DNA from: Anadara kagoshimensis
Lineage: Eukaryota > Mollusca > Bivalvia > Arcoida > Arcidae
Assembly (NCBI GenBank): GCA_021292105.1
Contig: CM037865.1
Location: forward strand, 72,343,356 to 72,407,355
Reading direction: 5' to 3'
DNA length: 64,000 bases
The notes under the pieces are model-generated. The model made no database searches and was not told where the DNA came from. It was given only the letters and a program-made list of their open reading frames with translations. Positions within the stretch are counted from its first letter, which is position 1. The number at the start of each line of letters is the position of its first letter. A program made the translations under genes and the position numbers. Shown here in pieces: positions 61,453 through 64,000 of the stretch.

Positions 61453-62895
61453 AAATGACAAACGGCTTAGGTGTTAATAACAATAATGAAAGCTTATAAC
61501 CATGACAATAGTTACCATTTGTACATAACAACCAATATAATTACTTGTATAACTCTCTCCTACTGTAGCTAGCTAGCAAGCACATTGATTTATGAGTCAT
61601 ACATACATACAAGTATATTGTCATCCATTATTCTGTCCCCAAAACCATTAATTTAAATACCTTTAATCATAGAGATGCTGTTCGAACACAATTTTACAAT
61701 ATCTCTCTGATATGGTAAATAGTCTTATTAAATCAGACTTAATTATGTTTTATATTACCTGTACATTACCTGTATCTAATTACTACAGGTATCAACCATC
61801 AACAGCAGTCACTGATGTTTGTAAAAGCATCTTGTGTGTTTATTTTCTGAAGTTTTCAATATTCAGAATAAACAAATATAATGGCATTACAATGTACCAT
61901 GTACTAGGGATTGCAAGTCTCCTCCATAATGGTTATGTCCTGGGATTAAAAATACCCCCCCCCTCCCAGCAATTTGCAGTCAGAAAAGTATACCTGACAT
62001 TAATTTTTTGAATTTCCACTGAAAAAGCCTAAAAATGACTGAATCAGGCCATTTTGAATGTTTTTTTTGAAAAATAATTTTTTCAAAAATTTTACATAGA
62101 ATTCAGGAAGGGGGTGTTACAAAAATTTTTTGCCATAACATCCCCCAGTAATTTGACTTCAGAGAAGGTTATACAATTCCTGCAATATGAGGACAGAGAA
62201 CAAACATTGTGTCATCTATTACATCAAAAGATGAATTGTTACTGGTATGTTACATCATTTAATGCAGTTTCTAAGCTCACAAATTGTTTACTGCTTATAA
62301 AGTTAACAATATTCTCATACAGGTTTTGTTGTCCTGAATTGTCAAAGGAAAATCAAAAACAAAATTGGTGCTTTTATTAAAGTCTGTCTAGCAGGGTTTG
62401 GTAATAAATTTTTACCCTCATGCATATGGACAACACTTTTACAATCCTGCCACATAAGTCTGGGAGGGTTTCATGTTTACCATTAGTTCCTTAGTGATGA
62501 TTGCATTTTGTAGTAATTATAGTTTTCTTTCAGGAGCCCTTGTGTTTCTATGATAACTGTGTTGTATTTACCTGGAAGACAGATGATCTATATACCTGCA
62601 TATGTTCTGTGTTAATTAAAGGTAGATGTGATTACTAAGTTTTAGTTTATTGAAGGGGGGGGTATAAAGGTAATTCTGATGATTCATAGTATTGTGATAT
62701 TTATGTCAACACACTTTAATCAGCTACTGGTACCCCGTCAGTGATAACCTAAAACACTAATATATAGATAATCCTAAAGTCTTACTGATTTAACACCTGA
62801 ATGTACAGGTAGATCATATTAACTTGTTGCACCACATGTAGGGTATAGTGTTTAACTTTAATCATCTCCCCTACAATTTGCATGGAAAAGATTTT

Positions 62896-63197
62896 GATTG
62901 ATTGACTGAACAGGGTTTTACATCTCAGTCAATACTATTACTTTATATTGAGATGTCACCAGTTATAGGTGAAAATGCAGTACATTCAGGGCTATGTGCA
63001 GGGAGGGGTTTTTAACACCTGAATGCATGTTGAGACACGGGACATCAGTTGTTAATGTCTCTTCTGAAGGAACCCATGCTTTCATTCTAAATGCAGAGTG
63101 CTTGGCAAAAGACTCATTAACTACTTTCAAGGTTAGATCCTGGCTGTGACCTCCCACACAGGAAGCAAGCACTCTACCAATTGAGCTACCCTAGTGT
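62896..63197 (-). mobile_element. tRNA-headed SINE, minus strand
   Basis: On the minus strand TAGCTCAATTGGTAGAGTGC is a good A box, but the B-box region is degraded. The body has AGTCTTTTGCCAAGCACTCT and CATTTAGAATGAAAGCATGG, and the tail TGACATCTCAATATAAAGTA leads to TTGACTGAGATGTAAAACCC. It matches 38286-38630 in order and orientation. Confidence 0.7.
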
Positions 63198-63589
63198 GGT
63201 ATGCATGGAAAGGAGTTAACATGTTAAACCCGTAACTTGACCAGCTCAATCTAGTACCTACCAGAGATCTAAGAGTTAATCCTGTAATCTTTATTTTACA
63301 GATTAAATGTTAACTTGATGTACATGATCTCGGGTAAATCTGAAGCCTAATTTGGGAGCAAAGGATATCTGTTAATCCTATTACCGCTGATCTGATTACA
63401 TATAGTACATGTAATTTTCTGTAATATGCATCATATGGCCAAATTGTAAGGCAAACTTTAGCTCTGTTAAAAAGATGCTATGATTGTTGTCTAATAGCTT
63501 CATGTTTACAGGGTATACCTGATTCTAGACAATATTGTTTTACTGATGTAATGTCTGACTGGAGTACAAAAAGAGTGGAGTAATGGTGC

Positions 63590-63815
63590 TTAAACCCAAA
63601 CTCAAAATTCTGTCACTTATATTGAGGTGATCAGTTCTGGGAAGGTGGAAGAACTCAGAAAAAACCCAATGACCTTTGCAAACAAACTGATGAAGCTTTC
63701 TCATGATAGGATCTGTCCAAGTAGAATTGAACCTAGGTGGTGAGAGGCACTGTAATTCATAAGAGTGTGCTTTAAACCACTTGGTCACCAAGGCCCCATC
63801 AGGTGAGCCCCCATC
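63590..63815 (-). mobile_element. Second SINE type, minus strand
   Basis: On the minus strand GGTGACCAAGTGGTTTAAAG and CACCTAGGTTCAATTCTACT are A and B boxes at a spacing typical of tRNA-Leu/Ser. The body GGTTTTTTCTGAGTTCTTCC resembles that at 45700-45915. The 125-codon minus-strand frame across it is incidental. Confidence 0.62.
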
Positions 63816-64000
63816 AGGTGATACTACATGTTTATAGAGTTCCTTGTATATGAAGTCATGTATAAAGTTTCTATCCCATATACAGGTTTGGGGAGTGATG
63901 TATAAGTTCTCAGACATTATTACCAGTATGTATTTATTATTCAGTACATTTTGTGGTTAGTATTGTTTACCTTCACATAGTTGTGGTTTGATCTCAGTCA

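Larger units (their letters stand above)
53483..62895. other. Probable long 5' intron of the phosphatase gene; no exon found
   Basis: On the minus strand I looked for a rhodanese-type exon of the expected phase (ending in one base of a Gly codon) and for VDSRPF- or VVYDQS-like peptides, and found none. Minus-strand frames at 58235-58441, 59549-59764 and 59713-59910 have no match to the domain. The stretch is AT-rich and carries the repeats listed separately. It may be intron or upstream sequence. Confidence 0.4.

Overview
The window is AT-rich eukaryotic nuclear DNA with widely spaced, intron-split coding sequence and dense non-coding repeats. It most likely comes from a marine lophotrochozoan, probably a bivalve mollusc. 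That assignment is inference: it rests on tRNA-headed SINEs ending in a GATGTTAAACACCATTA-type tail, repeats carrying GGTCAAGGTCA blocks, and a repeat family whose 3' end is a GAGCC/GGCTC hairpin. There are no operons, bacterial genes, CRISPR arrays or convincing stand-alone tRNA or rRNA genes. Nearly every long open frame outside one gene is a by-product of tandem repetition.

One protein-coding gene is clear. It lies on the minus strand at 46333-53482 and is a dual-specificity MAP-kinase phosphatase of the DUSP8/DUSP16 class. Four coding exons with GT-AG borders in consistent phase give about 882 residues: the end of the rhodanese-like domain, the complete catalytic domain with HCMAGISR, and a 728-residue tail ending in the class-typical GSLEIIQVS. 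The first coding exon or exons are not visible and probably lie beyond position 64000.

Positions 1-10200 hold minisatellites, SINEs, a TTAA-flanked MITE, a 2.2-kb array of 38-bp units interleaved with SINE pieces, and a MITE with CAGGGG termini. Positions 11400-17570 are a nest of transposable elements: two inverted copies of one repeat family with internal arrays, a GGTCA-rich array split by a hAT-like MITE with an 8-bp target duplication, and an element bounded by ATAGGCGTAGGA inverted repeats. A decayed ZNF862/hAT-type zinc-finger gene follows at about 17640-18530 on the minus strand. Positions 19400-45500 are mostly introns or intergenic DNA with at least nine tandem arrays, including a 13-unit array of exactly 81 bp, a pogo/Tigger-like element, a 144-bp near-perfect palindrome and several SINEs. 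Positions 53500-64000 hold microsatellites, a TCATCA-type array and SINEs.

I found no convincing new multi-gene system. The points most worth a second look are the long SPV-rich phosphatase tail, the fixed-length 81-bp array with internal dyads, the SINE-plus-minisatellite higher-order array, the hAT-related pseudogene and the dated nested insertion.
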